Under the pieces are notes generated by a model. The model had not been told where the DNA came from. It saw nothing but the letters and a program-made list of their open reading frames with translations, and ran no database searches. DNA of 13,149 nt from an uncultured Collinsella sp. (GTDB taxonomy: Bacteria; Actinomycetota; Coriobacteriia; Coriobacteriales; Coriobacteriaceae): NCBI GenBank assembly GCA_902467875.1, contig CABQWP010000058.1:1-13149 (forward strand). Reading direction: 5' to 3'. The position numbers and the translations under genes were made by a program. Below, one piece after another: positions 1-7,800 of the stretch (the stretch's first letter is position 1; every line of letters begins with the position of its first letter).

Positions 1-1514
1 GGGTCACCGCGGGTTACTGCGTCAACCGCCTGTCCTACGAGACGGTGCGTGACATGCGCGTGGAGGCGAGCGATAAGCTCAGCCGTATGCCGCTCAGCTT
101 TATCGACAGCCATGCCCACGGCGACCTTATGAGCCGCGTGGTCAACGACGTCGATCAGGTGGGCGACGGTCTGCTGCAGGGCTTTACCCAGCTCTTTACC
201 GGTGTTATCACCATCGTTGGCACGCTCGCGTTTATGCTCTCCATCAACCTGACCATGACGCTCGTAGTGGTGCTCGTCACGCCGCTCTCCATCTTTGCGG
301 CCAGCGCCATCGCCAAACTCTCCAACAAGAGCTTTACGGCGCAGCAGCGTATTCAGGGTCAGCTTGGCGGCCATATCGAGGAGTACGTGGGCGAGCAGAA
401 GCTTGTCGACGCCTTTGCCTATGGCTCGAACGCTCAGCAACGCTTCGATGCCCTCAATGCCGAGCTCTACACCGCGGGCGAGCGCGCGCAGTTTATGGGT
501 TCGCTCTCCAACCCCGGCACGCGCTTTATCAACAACATCATCTATGCCGTGGTCGCTGTAATCGGCTGCGTGGGCGTGATCACGGGCGTGCCCGCGGCGC
601 TTACGGTGGGCGGCGTGCAGATCTTCCTATCCTACGCCAACCAGTACACTAAGCCGTTCAATGAGGTCACGAACGTCATCACGCAGATCCAGACCGCGTA
701 CGCCTCGGCGCGCCGCATGTTCGCGTTGCTCGATGCGTGCGAGCAGGAGCCCGACGCTGTGGATGCCATTGAGCTCACCGCGCCGAAGGGCGAGGTTTCG
801 TTTGAGCATGTGGACTTTAGCTATATGCCCGACCGCAAACTGCTGCAGGATATCTGCATCGATGCCAAGCCCGGTATGCGCTATGCCCTCGTCGGTCCCA
901 CGGGCTGTGGCAAGACGACGCTCATCAACCTGCTGCTGCGCTTTTACGATATCGATGCTGGGCGCATCGTGGTCGATGGTCGCTCCTCGCGCGACTACAC
1001 GCGTGCGAGCCTGCGCCGCGCCTTTGGCATGGTGCTGCAGGACACCTGGCTGTTCGAGGGCACGGTGGCCCAGAACATCGCCTACGGTTGCCCCGATGCC
1101 ACGCGCGAGCAGGTTATCGAAGCCGCCAAGCGCGCGCACGCGCACAAGTTTATCGTGCAGCTGCCAGGCGGCTACGATACGGTCATCGGCGAGGACGGCG
1201 GCACGTTTAGCCAGGGCCAAAAGCAGCTGTTGTGCATCGCACGCGTCATGCTCACCGACCCGGCGATTTTGCTGCTGGACGAGGCAACGTCGAGTATCGA
1301 TACGCGCACCGAGCTGCAGGTGCAAGCGGCATTCGACGAGCTTATGGCCGGCCGCACAAGCTTTGTGGTGGCGCACCGCCTGTCGACGATCCGCAACGCC
1401 GATTGCATTCTGGTCATGCGCGACGGCGAGATTATCGAGCGCGGCACGCACGACGAGCTGTTAGCGGCAGGCGGCTTCTACGCCGAACTCTACCGCAGCC
1501 AATTCGCCCAGTAA
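1..1514 (+). CDS. ABC exporter half-transporter (membrane domain + ATPase), 5' truncated
   Basis: This is a type IV-fold ABC exporter subunit that would couple ATP hydrolysis to export of an unidentified substrate across the cytoplasmic membrane. The reading frame is open from the first bases of the window, so the start and the first membrane helices lie outside. Two hydrophobic helix pairs are visible, encoded at roughly 165-320 and 520-650. The ATPase domain follows with a Walker A GPTGCGKTT (894-920), a signature written SQGQ instead of SGGQ (1209-1220), a Walker B ending LLLDE with its catalytic Glu (codon 1281), and an H-loop His (codon 1374). The SQGQ form plus an intact Glu resembles the catalytic half of heterodimeric exporters of the TM287/288 or BmrCD kind. 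A partner gene is therefore expected just upstream, outside the window. The substrate cannot be deduced. The family call is secure. Confidence 0.95.
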   Translation, partial: VTAGYCVNRLSYETVRDMRVEASDKLSRMPLSFIDSHAHGDLMSRVVNDVDQVGDGLLQGFTQLFTGVITIVGTLAFMLSINLTMTLVVVLVTPLSIFAASAIAKLSNKSFTAQQRIQGQLGGHIEEYVGEQKLVDAFAYGSNAQQRFDALNAELYTAGERAQFMGSLSNPGTRFINNIIYAVVAVIGCVGVITGVPAALTVGGVQIFLSYANQYTKPFNEVTNVITQIQTAYASARRMFALLDACEQEPDAVDAIELTAPKGEVSFEHVDFSYMPDRKLLQDICIDAKPGMRYALVGPTGCGKTTLINLLLRFYDIDAGRIVVDGRSSRDYTRASLRRAFGMVLQDTWLFEGTVAQNIAYGCPDATREQVIEAAKRAHAHKFIVQLPGGYDTVIGEDGGTFSQGQKQLLCIARVMLTDPAILLLDEATSSIDTRTELQVQAAFDELMAGRTSFVVAHRLSTIRNADCILVMRDGEIIERGTHDELLAAGGFYAELYRSQFAQ

Positions 1515-1554
1515 GCATGGTCGTGGGGCAAATTAATCAATCGACAGACGGTGG

Positions 1555-1582
1555 TTTACATCTGTCACGTTAGTACTAAGAT
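1555..1582 (+). promoter_or_regulatory. Candidate sigma-70-type promoter for the flavodoxin gene
   Basis: A TTTACA box (1555-1560) and a TAAGAT box (1577-1582) are separated by 16 bases in an AT-rich patch that stands out from the GC-rich surroundings. The expected transcription start would be about 45 bases upstream of the flavodoxin start. Recognised by eye only. Confidence 0.45.
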
Positions 1583-1635
1583 ATTCATCTAATAAATTGC
1601 ATTAGTGGCTTTAGTTTTGGGGGATACGAGGCAAC

Positions 1636-2193
1636 GTGACTATGACGTGCTCTTTGGTGGTTAACAGCAAGAGCGGTAATACCAGGATGGTTTCGGGTGC
1701 GATCAAGCGCACGCTGCAGGCTGCAGGTGTTGAGTTTGTCCATGCCGCGGCGTTGAGCGACGATGCGGATGCAGATCAGGTTGCGCTCGAGGCGCAGGGC
1801 GCCTGCGCGGCCGACACGGTGCTTGTCGGTTTTTGGTGCGACAAGGGCGCGAGCACGCCTTCGGTCGCGACGTTGCTCTCAGCCTTGCACGGCAAGCGCG
1901 TCTTCCTGTTTGGCACCTGCGGCTTTGGGGCCAGCGAGGAGTACTTTAGGCAGATTATCGATCGCGTGACCTCCAATTTGGCCAATGATGCCGAGCTTGT
2001 AGGCTGGGCGATGTGCCAGGGCAAGATGGGTCCCGCGGTCAAGCAGCGCTACGAGGCCATGCTCGAGCAAGATCCCGACAATGTCCGCGCTAAGTTGCTG
2101 CTCGATAACTGGGTTGCCGCAAAGGATCATCCCACCAAGGATGATCTGGACCATATGGCGGCGGCGGCCAAGAAGGCCGTGCTGGGCGAGTAG
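1636..2193 (+). CDS. Flavodoxin-family protein (Flavodoxin_3 / BilS-like)
   Basis: A 185-residue cytoplasmic protein with a flavodoxin fold, predicted to bind FMN and carry electrons to a partner reductase. The N-terminus is a beta strand followed by the phosphate-binding loop SKSGNTRMV. A central VGFWCDKG segment, a LFGTCGFG strand and loop, and a CQGKM motif near two thirds of the length follow the pattern of the small flavodoxins that include BilS, the accessory protein of bilirubin reductase BilR. No BilR-like reductase lies in the window, so that specific role is a guess. GTG at 1636 and ATG at 1642 are both possible starts. The GAGG ribosome site at 1628-1631 sits 4 bases from the first and 10 from the second, so the choice is open. 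The gene appears monocistronic, with its own promoter-like sequence and a strong terminator after it. Confidence 0.85.
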   Translation: MTMTCSLVVNSKSGNTRMVSGAIKRTLQAAGVEFVHAAALSDDADADQVALEAQGACAADTVLVGFWCDKGASTPSVATLLSALHGKRVFLFGTCGFGASEEYFRQIIDRVTSNLANDAELVGWAMCQGKMGPAVKQRYEAMLEQDPDNVRAKLLLDNWVAAKDHPTKDDLDHMAAAAKKAVLGE

Positions 2194-2234
2194 CTCGCTG
2201 CTCGCGGTCCTTCGTGCAAAACAATACAAATGTG

Positions 2235-2262
2235 AAAGCCTCGAAACTCTCGAGGCTTTTTT
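2235..2262 (+). terminator. Intrinsic terminator of the flavodoxin gene
   Basis: A perfect 10-bp stem (AAAGCCTCGA at 2235-2244 with TCGAGGCTTT at 2250-2259) closes a 5-base loop and runs into six T (2257-2262). It begins 41 bases after the flavodoxin stop codon. This is a textbook Rho-independent terminator. Confidence 0.9.
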
Positions 2263-2364
2263 CTTGCCACTTGTGGGCGCAACCGTGGCAAGCGTTTGTG
2301 GTGACATTTTCCATCACCCCGATGACGAGACCGTTCTGGACAACACGCTCGCATGCGTTCGCTG

Positions 2365-2409
2365 GATGTATTCAGAGTGGGACGGGCTTTCCGGATGGAC
2401 ACGGTTTCC
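2365..2409 (+). repeat. Dispersed repeat, copy 1
   Basis: The first 34 bases (2365-2398) match 11802-11835 at 31 of 34 positions, and the next 11 (ACACGGTTTCC, 2399-2409) match 11848-11858 exactly. Copy 2 has 12 extra bases between these two blocks, so the copies differ by a clean 12-base indel. Both copies lie in intergenic DNA in the same orientation. Confidence 0.75.
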
Positions 2410-2464
2410 AGAAGGTATGGGCTAAGAGCTACGCGGGGTAGCCGTAGAGGCATGAATAAGGGGG

Positions 2465-2496
2465 TTGAAAATAAACGATACTAAATGCAGTATAAT
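2465..2496 (+). promoter_or_regulatory. Candidate promoter of the surface-fibre operon, with overlapping inverted repeat
   Basis: A perfect TATAAT (2491-2496) lies in the AT-rich part of the gap before the signal peptidase gene. The best -35 candidate is TTGAAA at 2465-2470, but the 20-base spacing is longer than ideal, so the promoter may be weak or need an activator. A short inverted repeat ATACT/AGTAT (2478-2482 and 2489-2493) overlaps the -10 box and could be an operator half-site pair. The predicted start point falls just before the ten-G tract. Confidence 0.4.
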
Positions 2497-2504
2497 TTTA
2501 ATGT

Positions 2505-2514
2505 GGGGGGGGGG
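2505..2514 (+). repeat. Homopolymer tract of ten G
   Basis: An uninterrupted run of ten G, starting nine bases after the end of the TATAAT box. It falls at or just after the predicted transcription start. Tracts of this length are prone to slippage in replication, and also to sequencing error. Confidence 0.85.
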
Positions 2515-2798
2515 TACGATATCTTGGCTGTACAAAATATCAGACCTCTATTGAAAAGTTGTGTAGGGGTTAGCCGCAGGCGTTGGATAAAGCAGACAAG
2601 TGCGGGGACAAATAACCACTTACGGAAAAATAGTAGCATTTGGCGGAAAGACGTTGATAAAAACGCGGAAGCAGCTACGGTGATTGTTAGAAATAGATTT
2701 CAGATTGGCTTTTTCGAACTCATCTATTAAACGTCTTAGAAAAGTGGCTAATCCTTGATGGGATCGAATATAGCCTCGATGGGGATGAAATAATCACG

Positions 2799-3356
2799 TT
2801 GGCAACGCGCGGATTCAGACGATTTATTTCACTTCTTAGTGGCATGGCGCTTGCGCTTGTCATAGCCCTTGCCGTTGTTTCTTTTGCTCCCCGCGCATTT
2901 GGTTACATGCCCTTTGCCGTGCTCTCGGGATCTATGGAACCCGAGCTTCCCGTCGGCTCCATGGTGTTTGTTCACAAGGTTGACCCAACGAATATCGCCG
3001 TGGGCGACAATGCAACTTTTTACCGGTCGGACGGCGCCGTAGTGACCCACCAGGTGTACGAGGTCGACCCTGTGGCGCAGACGATCAGCACGCAGGGAAT
3101 CGCAAACAAAAATGCAGATGGAACCATCGTGCACGACGCCGAGCAGACGCCTTTTTCACGCGTGATCGGCGTCGTTTCTTTTTGTGTCCCTTACCTGGGC
3201 TTCGTTAACGCATATTGCACGACGATGCCCGGTTTGCTTGTTGTGGTGGCCGTTCTGGCGCTGCTGGTCGCGGCGTCGATAGTGCTCGATCGGATGGTTT
3301 CCGACGAGCCTGCGGACAAGCATGCTCGCGCGCATGCGAGGGGGCGGCGTCCATAG
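2799..3356 (+). CDS. sipW: SipW-like (ER-type) signal peptidase I
   Basis: A 185-residue membrane serine protease of the ER-type signal peptidase I branch, predicted to cleave the special signal peptides of the fibre proteins encoded next to it. One membrane helix spans about residues 10-32. The nucleophile is Ser45 in SGSMEP, and the usual bacterial catalytic Lys is replaced by His84 in VVTHQV, the hallmark of SipW. The segment IANKNADG (residues 101-108) matches the conserved region that follows. A second helix lies at about 143-163, and the C-terminus is basic. The start is taken as TTG at 2799: it gives a normal N-terminus, and the GGGGAT at 2781-2786 is a somewhat distant ribosome site. 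An in-frame ATG at 2844 would cut into the first helix. It is the first gene of the fibre operon, as SipW genes often are. Confidence 0.92.
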   Translation: MATRGFRRFISLLSGMALALVIALAVVSFAPRAFGYMPFAVLSGSMEPELPVGSMVFVHKVDPTNIAVGDNATFYRSDGAVVTHQVYEVDPVAQTISTQGIANKNADGTIVHDAEQTPFSRVIGVVSFCVPYLGFVNAYCTTMPGLLVVVAVLALLVAASIVLDRMVSDEPADKHARAHARGRRP

Positions 3357-3373
3357 CGGCAGGGGAGAGGTGT

Positions 3374-3397
3374 CGGCAACGGCAAGGGCCGTTGCCG
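3374..3397 (+). other. Strong hairpin between sipW and the TasA-like gene
   Basis: A perfect 10-bp inverted repeat (CGGCAACGGC at 3374-3383 and GCCGTTGCCG at 3388-3397) with an AAGG loop, starting 18 bases after the sipW stop. It is followed by GGGGAAAA rather than a T-run, so it is not a standard terminator. It is better read as an mRNA processing or stabilising structure at the 5' side of the TasA-like gene. Confidence 0.75.
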
Positions 3398-3427
3398 GGG
3401 AAAACGATTCTCGAAAGGAAGAGAACG

Positions 3428-4117
3428 ATGGAGAACAAGAGGAAAAAGCGCTACGGCATAGTTGCCGCCTTGCTGCTGCTGGTACTGGCTGCCGGCGTGG
3501 GCACCTACGCCTGGCTGACGGCGCAGTCGAGCCTGACCAACAACTTCACCACTGCGGGCATCAACAAGCCCACTACCGATCCCGACCATCCGAATCAGCC
3601 GCTTCCGGATGATAACACTAAGGTCAACGGCAACCTGACCGAGACCAAATGGGTTAAGGACTCTAAGCTCGCCCCTGGCGTGTCTGTACCCAAGAATCCT
3701 AATGTCGGTATCGGCAAGGGATCCGAGGATGCATATGTGTACGTTTTCGTGAACAACAAGACGGCGCCTGCCGGGACCGCTGATTTCAAGACGACTTACT
3801 TCACCATTAACTCTGGCTGGAAGGCCGTTGATGCGACCGCCGTTGAGGGCGAGCCGACTCATTATCTCGGTGGCCTTTTCGTTTATGTTGGCGAAGGAAC
3901 CGAGGCTACCCCGCTTATTGCCAGCAAGACTGAGGATAAGTGGACTGGCGAGCTGTTCAGCCAGGTGACTACGCCCAAGGACACCGAGCAAAAGGATTTC
4001 GCCAATCCTGCCACGATGAATGTCAACTGCTTCATTTACGCAGCAGACAATACCGCTGAGGGTTCGTCTGCGTCTGCCTTGACTGCTGCCACGGATTGGG
4101 CTAACGGCCTGAAGTAA
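3428..4117 (+). CDS. TasA-like SipW-dependent exported protein, probable major fibre subunit
   Basis: A 229-residue exported protein with a SipW-type signal peptide: a basic start (MENKRKKR), a hydrophobic stretch, then GTYA before Trp29. TasA of Bacillus is cut after the equivalent GTWA. The mature start ends in NNFTTAGI, as in the other two exported proteins here. The segment LAPGVSVPKNPNVGIGKGSE followed by DAYVYVFVNN matches the beta-sandwich pattern of TasA/camelysin proteins, which polymerise into extracellular fibres. The frame is open upstream from 3215, but ATG 3428 is the start: it has AAAGGAAG (3414-3421) 6 bases before it and gives a proper signal peptide. It is the gene directly after sipW and is bracketed by hairpins, which suggests a separately controlled, abundant product. 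A role as main fibre subunit is inferred; the exported TasA-like family call is firm. Confidence 0.85.
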   Translation: MENKRKKRYGIVAALLLLVLAAGVGTYAWLTAQSSLTNNFTTAGINKPTTDPDHPNQPLPDDNTKVNGNLTETKWVKDSKLAPGVSVPKNPNVGIGKGSEDAYVYVFVNNKTAPAGTADFKTTYFTINSGWKAVDATAVEGEPTHYLGGLFVYVGEGTEATPLIASKTEDKWTGELFSQVTTPKDTEQKDFANPATMNVNCFIYAADNTAEGSSASALTAATDWANGLK

Positions 4118-4129
4118 CCCCATCCCCCC

Positions 4130-4180
4130 ACCGAGATCCCGGCCCGCTCCCCATCCCCATTTTCGGGTCGGGATCTCGGT
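4130..4180 (+). terminator. Long hairpin after the TasA-like gene, possible partial terminator
   Basis: A perfect 12-bp stem (ACCGAGATCCCG at 4130-4141 with CGGGATCTCGGT at 4169-4180) extends inward through one G-U pair and four more GC pairs (4143-4146 with 4164-4167) around a 17-base loop. It is followed by CCCCCTTT, a weak tail for an intrinsic terminator. It may reduce read-through into the downstream genes or protect the 3' end of the TasA-like mRNA. CCCCATCCCC occurs twice here (4118-4127 and 4149-4158). Confidence 0.65.
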
Positions 4181-4209
4181 CCCCCTTTGATCGACGATTG
4201 GCGAACGTA

Positions 4210-4857
4210 ATGCTCAACAATCTTTCCGACAATCAGAAACGCACCTTGGCGCTTGCCGCGATGGCGCTGTTGGCCCTGGCGTGCCTGTGCGGCACGCTGG
4301 CTTTTACCGTTGATATGGTTCCGGCGAACAACGTCCTATCGTTTGGCAGCGTGAAGGTACGAGTCTGCGAATACACCCTAAACGAGCAAGGCGAAGAGAT
4401 TCCGTTTGAGGCCAACGAGCACGGGGACTATCCCGACACCAAGGCCACGGGCTCTGACATTAGCCGCATCGTGCGCGTGGAGAATGCCGGCGCACAGCCC
4501 GAGTATGTTCGCGCACGTCTGCGCATGACGTCGGTGGCGTCTGACGGCTCGACCGCGGATGCCTCGGACAACGTCGCCTTTAACGTGAGCGCGGGCGATG
4601 GCTCCCCGTGGGTCGATGGTGGCGATGGGTGGTTTTACTATCGCGGCCTTGCCGGACGCGGGGGTGTGCTCGATCCCGGCGTCATGACGGAGAGCCTTAT
4701 GGACTCGCTGCGATTTGTGGGCGACTACCACGATGCCGCGCGCGGCGGCTCATTCAAACTCGATATCGACGTTCAGGCCGTGCAGGCCAAAAACCAGCAG
4801 ACAAACGATTCTGTCCTCGACGTGCTTGACGTCGCGGGCTGGCCGGAGGCGAACTAG
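4210..4857 (+). CDS. SipW-dependent exported protein, minor fibre subunit candidate (copy A)
   Basis: A 215-residue exported protein (219 if the TTG at 4198 is used). The N-terminus is a SipW-type signal: a polar start, a hydrophobic run, then GTLA before Phe32. The mature start leads into NNVLSFGSVKV, the same spacing as NNFTTAGI and NEFGFGSV in its neighbours. The body has RIVRVENAGAQPEYVRARL, typical of the TasA-like beta-sandwich, and a WFYYRGLAGRG segment followed by FKLDIDVQAVQA. These last two features recur in the protein encoded at 10340-10909, so the two are paralogues. No clear ribosome site precedes either start codon, so the start is uncertain; ATG was preferred. It lies between the strong hairpin and the giant adhesin gene, whose ATG follows its stop by 3 bases. 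A role as linker or minor subunit is inferred. Confidence 0.8.
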   Translation: MLNNLSDNQKRTLALAAMALLALACLCGTLAFTVDMVPANNVLSFGSVKVRVCEYTLNEQGEEIPFEANEHGDYPDTKATGSDISRIVRVENAGAQPEYVRARLRMTSVASDGSTADASDNVAFNVSAGDGSPWVDGGDGWFYYRGLAGRGGVLDPGVMTESLMDSLRFVGDYHDAARGGSFKLDIDVQAVQAKNQQTNDSVLDVLDVAGWPEAN

Positions 4858-4860
4858 CCC

Positions 4861-7800
4861 ATGAAGATTAAGATCGTGAACCGAGGTGTGCTCAACAGGC
4901 TGATTGCCGTCGCGGCGATTGCCCTTTGCTGCGTTATGGCGCTGCCGGCGGCAGCGCATGCCGAGGATCAGACCGAATTCCATATCACAAACAGGAACGA
5001 CTTCCTGGCGTGCGTCGCGCTGTCGCGTCAACGCGACACGTCGCAGTGGCGCGTCTATCTCGATAACGATATCGTTCTTAACGATGATGATATGAAAGCC
5101 ATTGTTGAGGATACGGTCAAGCACCTCTCCTTTGGCAACAAGGAACATCCCTTTAAGGGCGTCTTTGACGGTCAAAACCATACCGTGAAGGGCCTGAACT
5201 ACGAGAATAAGGTCTTGGACCCAGAGCGCGACACGGGCTTCTTTGCCGAGACCGACGGCGCCACCATCAAGAACTTCCTTGTCGAGGACGCCAACATCTG
5301 GGCGGACTTCCGCGGCGGCATCATCGTGGGCAAGGCCGTCAACACCAGCTTCGAAAACGTCATGGTCATGGAGAGCACCCTGCACGTTACGTGCGCCAAC
5401 AACATGCTCAACGTTATCACGAACGCCGGCTTCGAAGGCGGCATGATCGCAGGCGAGCTGGAGGGCTGCAATCTGTACAACTGCGAGGTGCGCGGCGGTC
5501 GAGCCGTCCATAACACCACTGCAGGTGTGCAGGCGATCGGTGGCGAGGGCCTGTACATGGCGGCATTTGCCGGCTACGTCAAGAACTCGACCATCGAGTA
5601 CTGCCGCGTCACGCCCACGCGAAGCGAGGATGGCTCCTCGATGGACATGACCGACGTCACCAATAAGTACGATGTGGCCATCGGCGCCCTGGGCGGCAAC
5701 AACGTGTACGCTTCGGGCTTCGTCGGCTGCATGGCGGAAGGCGCTAAAGTCATCGACTGCTTTTCAACGGCGAAATGCTATAGCTATGCCGCGTCGTACG
5801 TGGGCGTTGTCTCCGTAACGCGCGCTTGGACGGGCGGTCTTGCAGGCCGCATCTTGTCCAAGAGCGGTAACGAGATCACTCGCAGCCATTTCGCCGGCGA
5901 TTTGAGCTCGCGCCAGTACAACCCCATCGCCGTGATTCCCATTATCCAAAACGACGTGAACCTGGGCGGTATTGCTGCGCGCGCCAACAAGGGCGACGCC
6001 ACGGTCACCGAGTGCTACTTTAAGCCGAGCGTGAGCCTAAAAGGCAGCAGCCAGGGTACTGCGGCTAAGAAAAAGATACCTTCGTTTGGCGGCGACGGCA
6101 CCACCAAGGGCGACAGCTACGGTCCGTGGGATGACGAGCGCTACATCACGCGTGAGCTATGGGAAGAGCACGACTACGACTTCTGTGCCGGTACCATGCG
6201 CTCGACCGCTAACGATGATGCCCTGGGTGGCCAGCACACCAATGAGTGGGCGATGGACTACAAGCTGAATATCCCCGTGCATGGCCAGAGCGTTAAGGCG
6301 ACGATCGATTTTCCCGGTGCGGGCACGGCAACTGTTCTGGCAACCATGTTGGGCAAAGACCAGTCCACCAGCGATCCGTACACCTTTGCGGTGAGCGCCG
6401 TGCTAGCCGGAACGGCACAGGGCTTGGCCCAAGGCGATACGTCGGTAATGTTTAAGCAGGAGACCTCCGCAAAGCCCGCGGGGCTGAGCGAGGCGAACGA
6501 CGGTTACCGCTTTATGGGCTGGTTCCGCGAGCCCGATGTGCGTGTGAACCGAATTGGCCAAGACAACAGCTGGTTTGACGGCAAGACCGATGACGCCGCT
6601 GTTAAGGACGGCAAATGTGTCGAAGAGAACACGGCCCACGACAAGACTTCGACCTACACTGCCGACAACGGCAAGGATCATGACGCGAGTGAGGGCTTCA
6701 AGGGCAACGACCTCTTTATCGCTTCGTATGAGGCGCAGGTACTGTTCTATAACGTTGAGGGCAAGACGATCAATTGGAAAGACGGCAAGGCACACGATCG
6801 GTCCACGGACTGGTACCGCTATGGCGTCGGCCTGACGCCTGCTGCCCCAGCGGATCGCGGCAGCTTGTCGAAAACCGCGACGTTTATCGGCTGGACCACG
6901 CAGCCGAACGACGATAAGAGCATGAATGGCGCCTATGCTGCCATTACCTCAGATCGGCTGGCTGATCTGAAAAACAAGGGAGCATTCTATCCCGTGGGCA
7001 GCGAGATTGCCGTGGTCGGCCCCACCGATTTCTATCCCGTGTACAGCGACTACGTGTCACACATCATGACGGAGTTCGAGGGCAATGAGCAGGATACGCT
7101 CAATGATGTAACCCAGCGCGTAGACGTGGGCAAAACTCACGTTAAGGTTGAGACTGCAGAAGATGGCACAAGCGCGTATACCGTGCAGGTGCTCGACGTA
7201 TCCGGCAAAGCTATATCCGAGGACGGCGAGCTGCCCAAGGGCTATCGCTTCCTGGGCTGGTATGAAAACAAGCAAAATGCGGATGGGTCCGAGGTGGAGG
7301 TGCGCGTAAGCCGCGACCCCAGCTACACACTCCCCGCAGATGTCGATCTAACCGTGACGCATACCTACATCGCCCGCTTTGAGTACCGAGTGGATTATTA
7401 CGTCCGGGCTTATACCAACCATGGGTTTACGGACAGCAAGCTGCTTTGTTCCGTTTGGAATCGCTATCAAACGCCCTTTGAGGAAAACGTCGGCAGCACC
7501 TTCGTGCGTGAAAACGTCGTCCACTGGGGTCCGGAGCATGTTGACCACGGTATAAAGGATAGGTATGACGAAACGTGTGACACGCGCTTCACGAAGGAAA
7601 CCCTTGTCGTGAGTCCCCTTAATGCGTACTCGCACAACGTTAAAAACGATACGGGAGCCGATACTCTAAAAGACCTCTATGCCGATACCGATTTTCCAGG
7701 CGCTGCAACGCTAAGCGATACCTGGACTTCGGCTTCGCTGAACGTAACGGTCAAACTGGTGAATGATCGCTATCGCCTGAATTTTTGGACGCTTGAGCGC

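Larger units (their letters stand above)
2263..2798. other. Gene-poor intergenic region, AT-rich in its second half
   Basis: About 535 bases with no convincing gene on either strand. The first part (to about 2450) has normal GC content and holds one copy of a dispersed repeat (2365-2409) and a small GCTAC/GTAGC hairpin (2428-2442). From about 2460 the base composition becomes markedly AT-richer than the neighbouring genes and includes a TATAAT box and a ten-G run. An open frame at 2485-2730 is judged non-coding: its start overlaps the TATAAT box, it has no ribosome site, and its product resembles nothing familiar. If transcription starts near 2503, the signal peptidase gene would have a leader of about 300 bases. 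No known riboswitch class could be recognised in it. Confidence 0.6.

Noticed and set aside
2485..2730. 81-codon open frame containing the ten-G tract
   Set aside because: Its ATG overlaps the TATAAT box, there is no ribosome site, and the product is low-complexity and basic without any familiar motif; it is better read as non-coding leader.
2515..2798. Possible riboswitch in the long leader before sipW
   Set aside because: I looked for cyclic-di-GMP (GEMM-type) and other common riboswitch cores and found only short, weak stems (for example AAGTG 2598-2602 with CACTT 2617-2621). This is not enough to support a call.
3215..3427. Upstream extension of the TasA-like frame to 3215
   Set aside because: The extension overlaps the end of sipW in another frame, would bury the signal peptide, and ignores the good ribosome site before ATG 3428.
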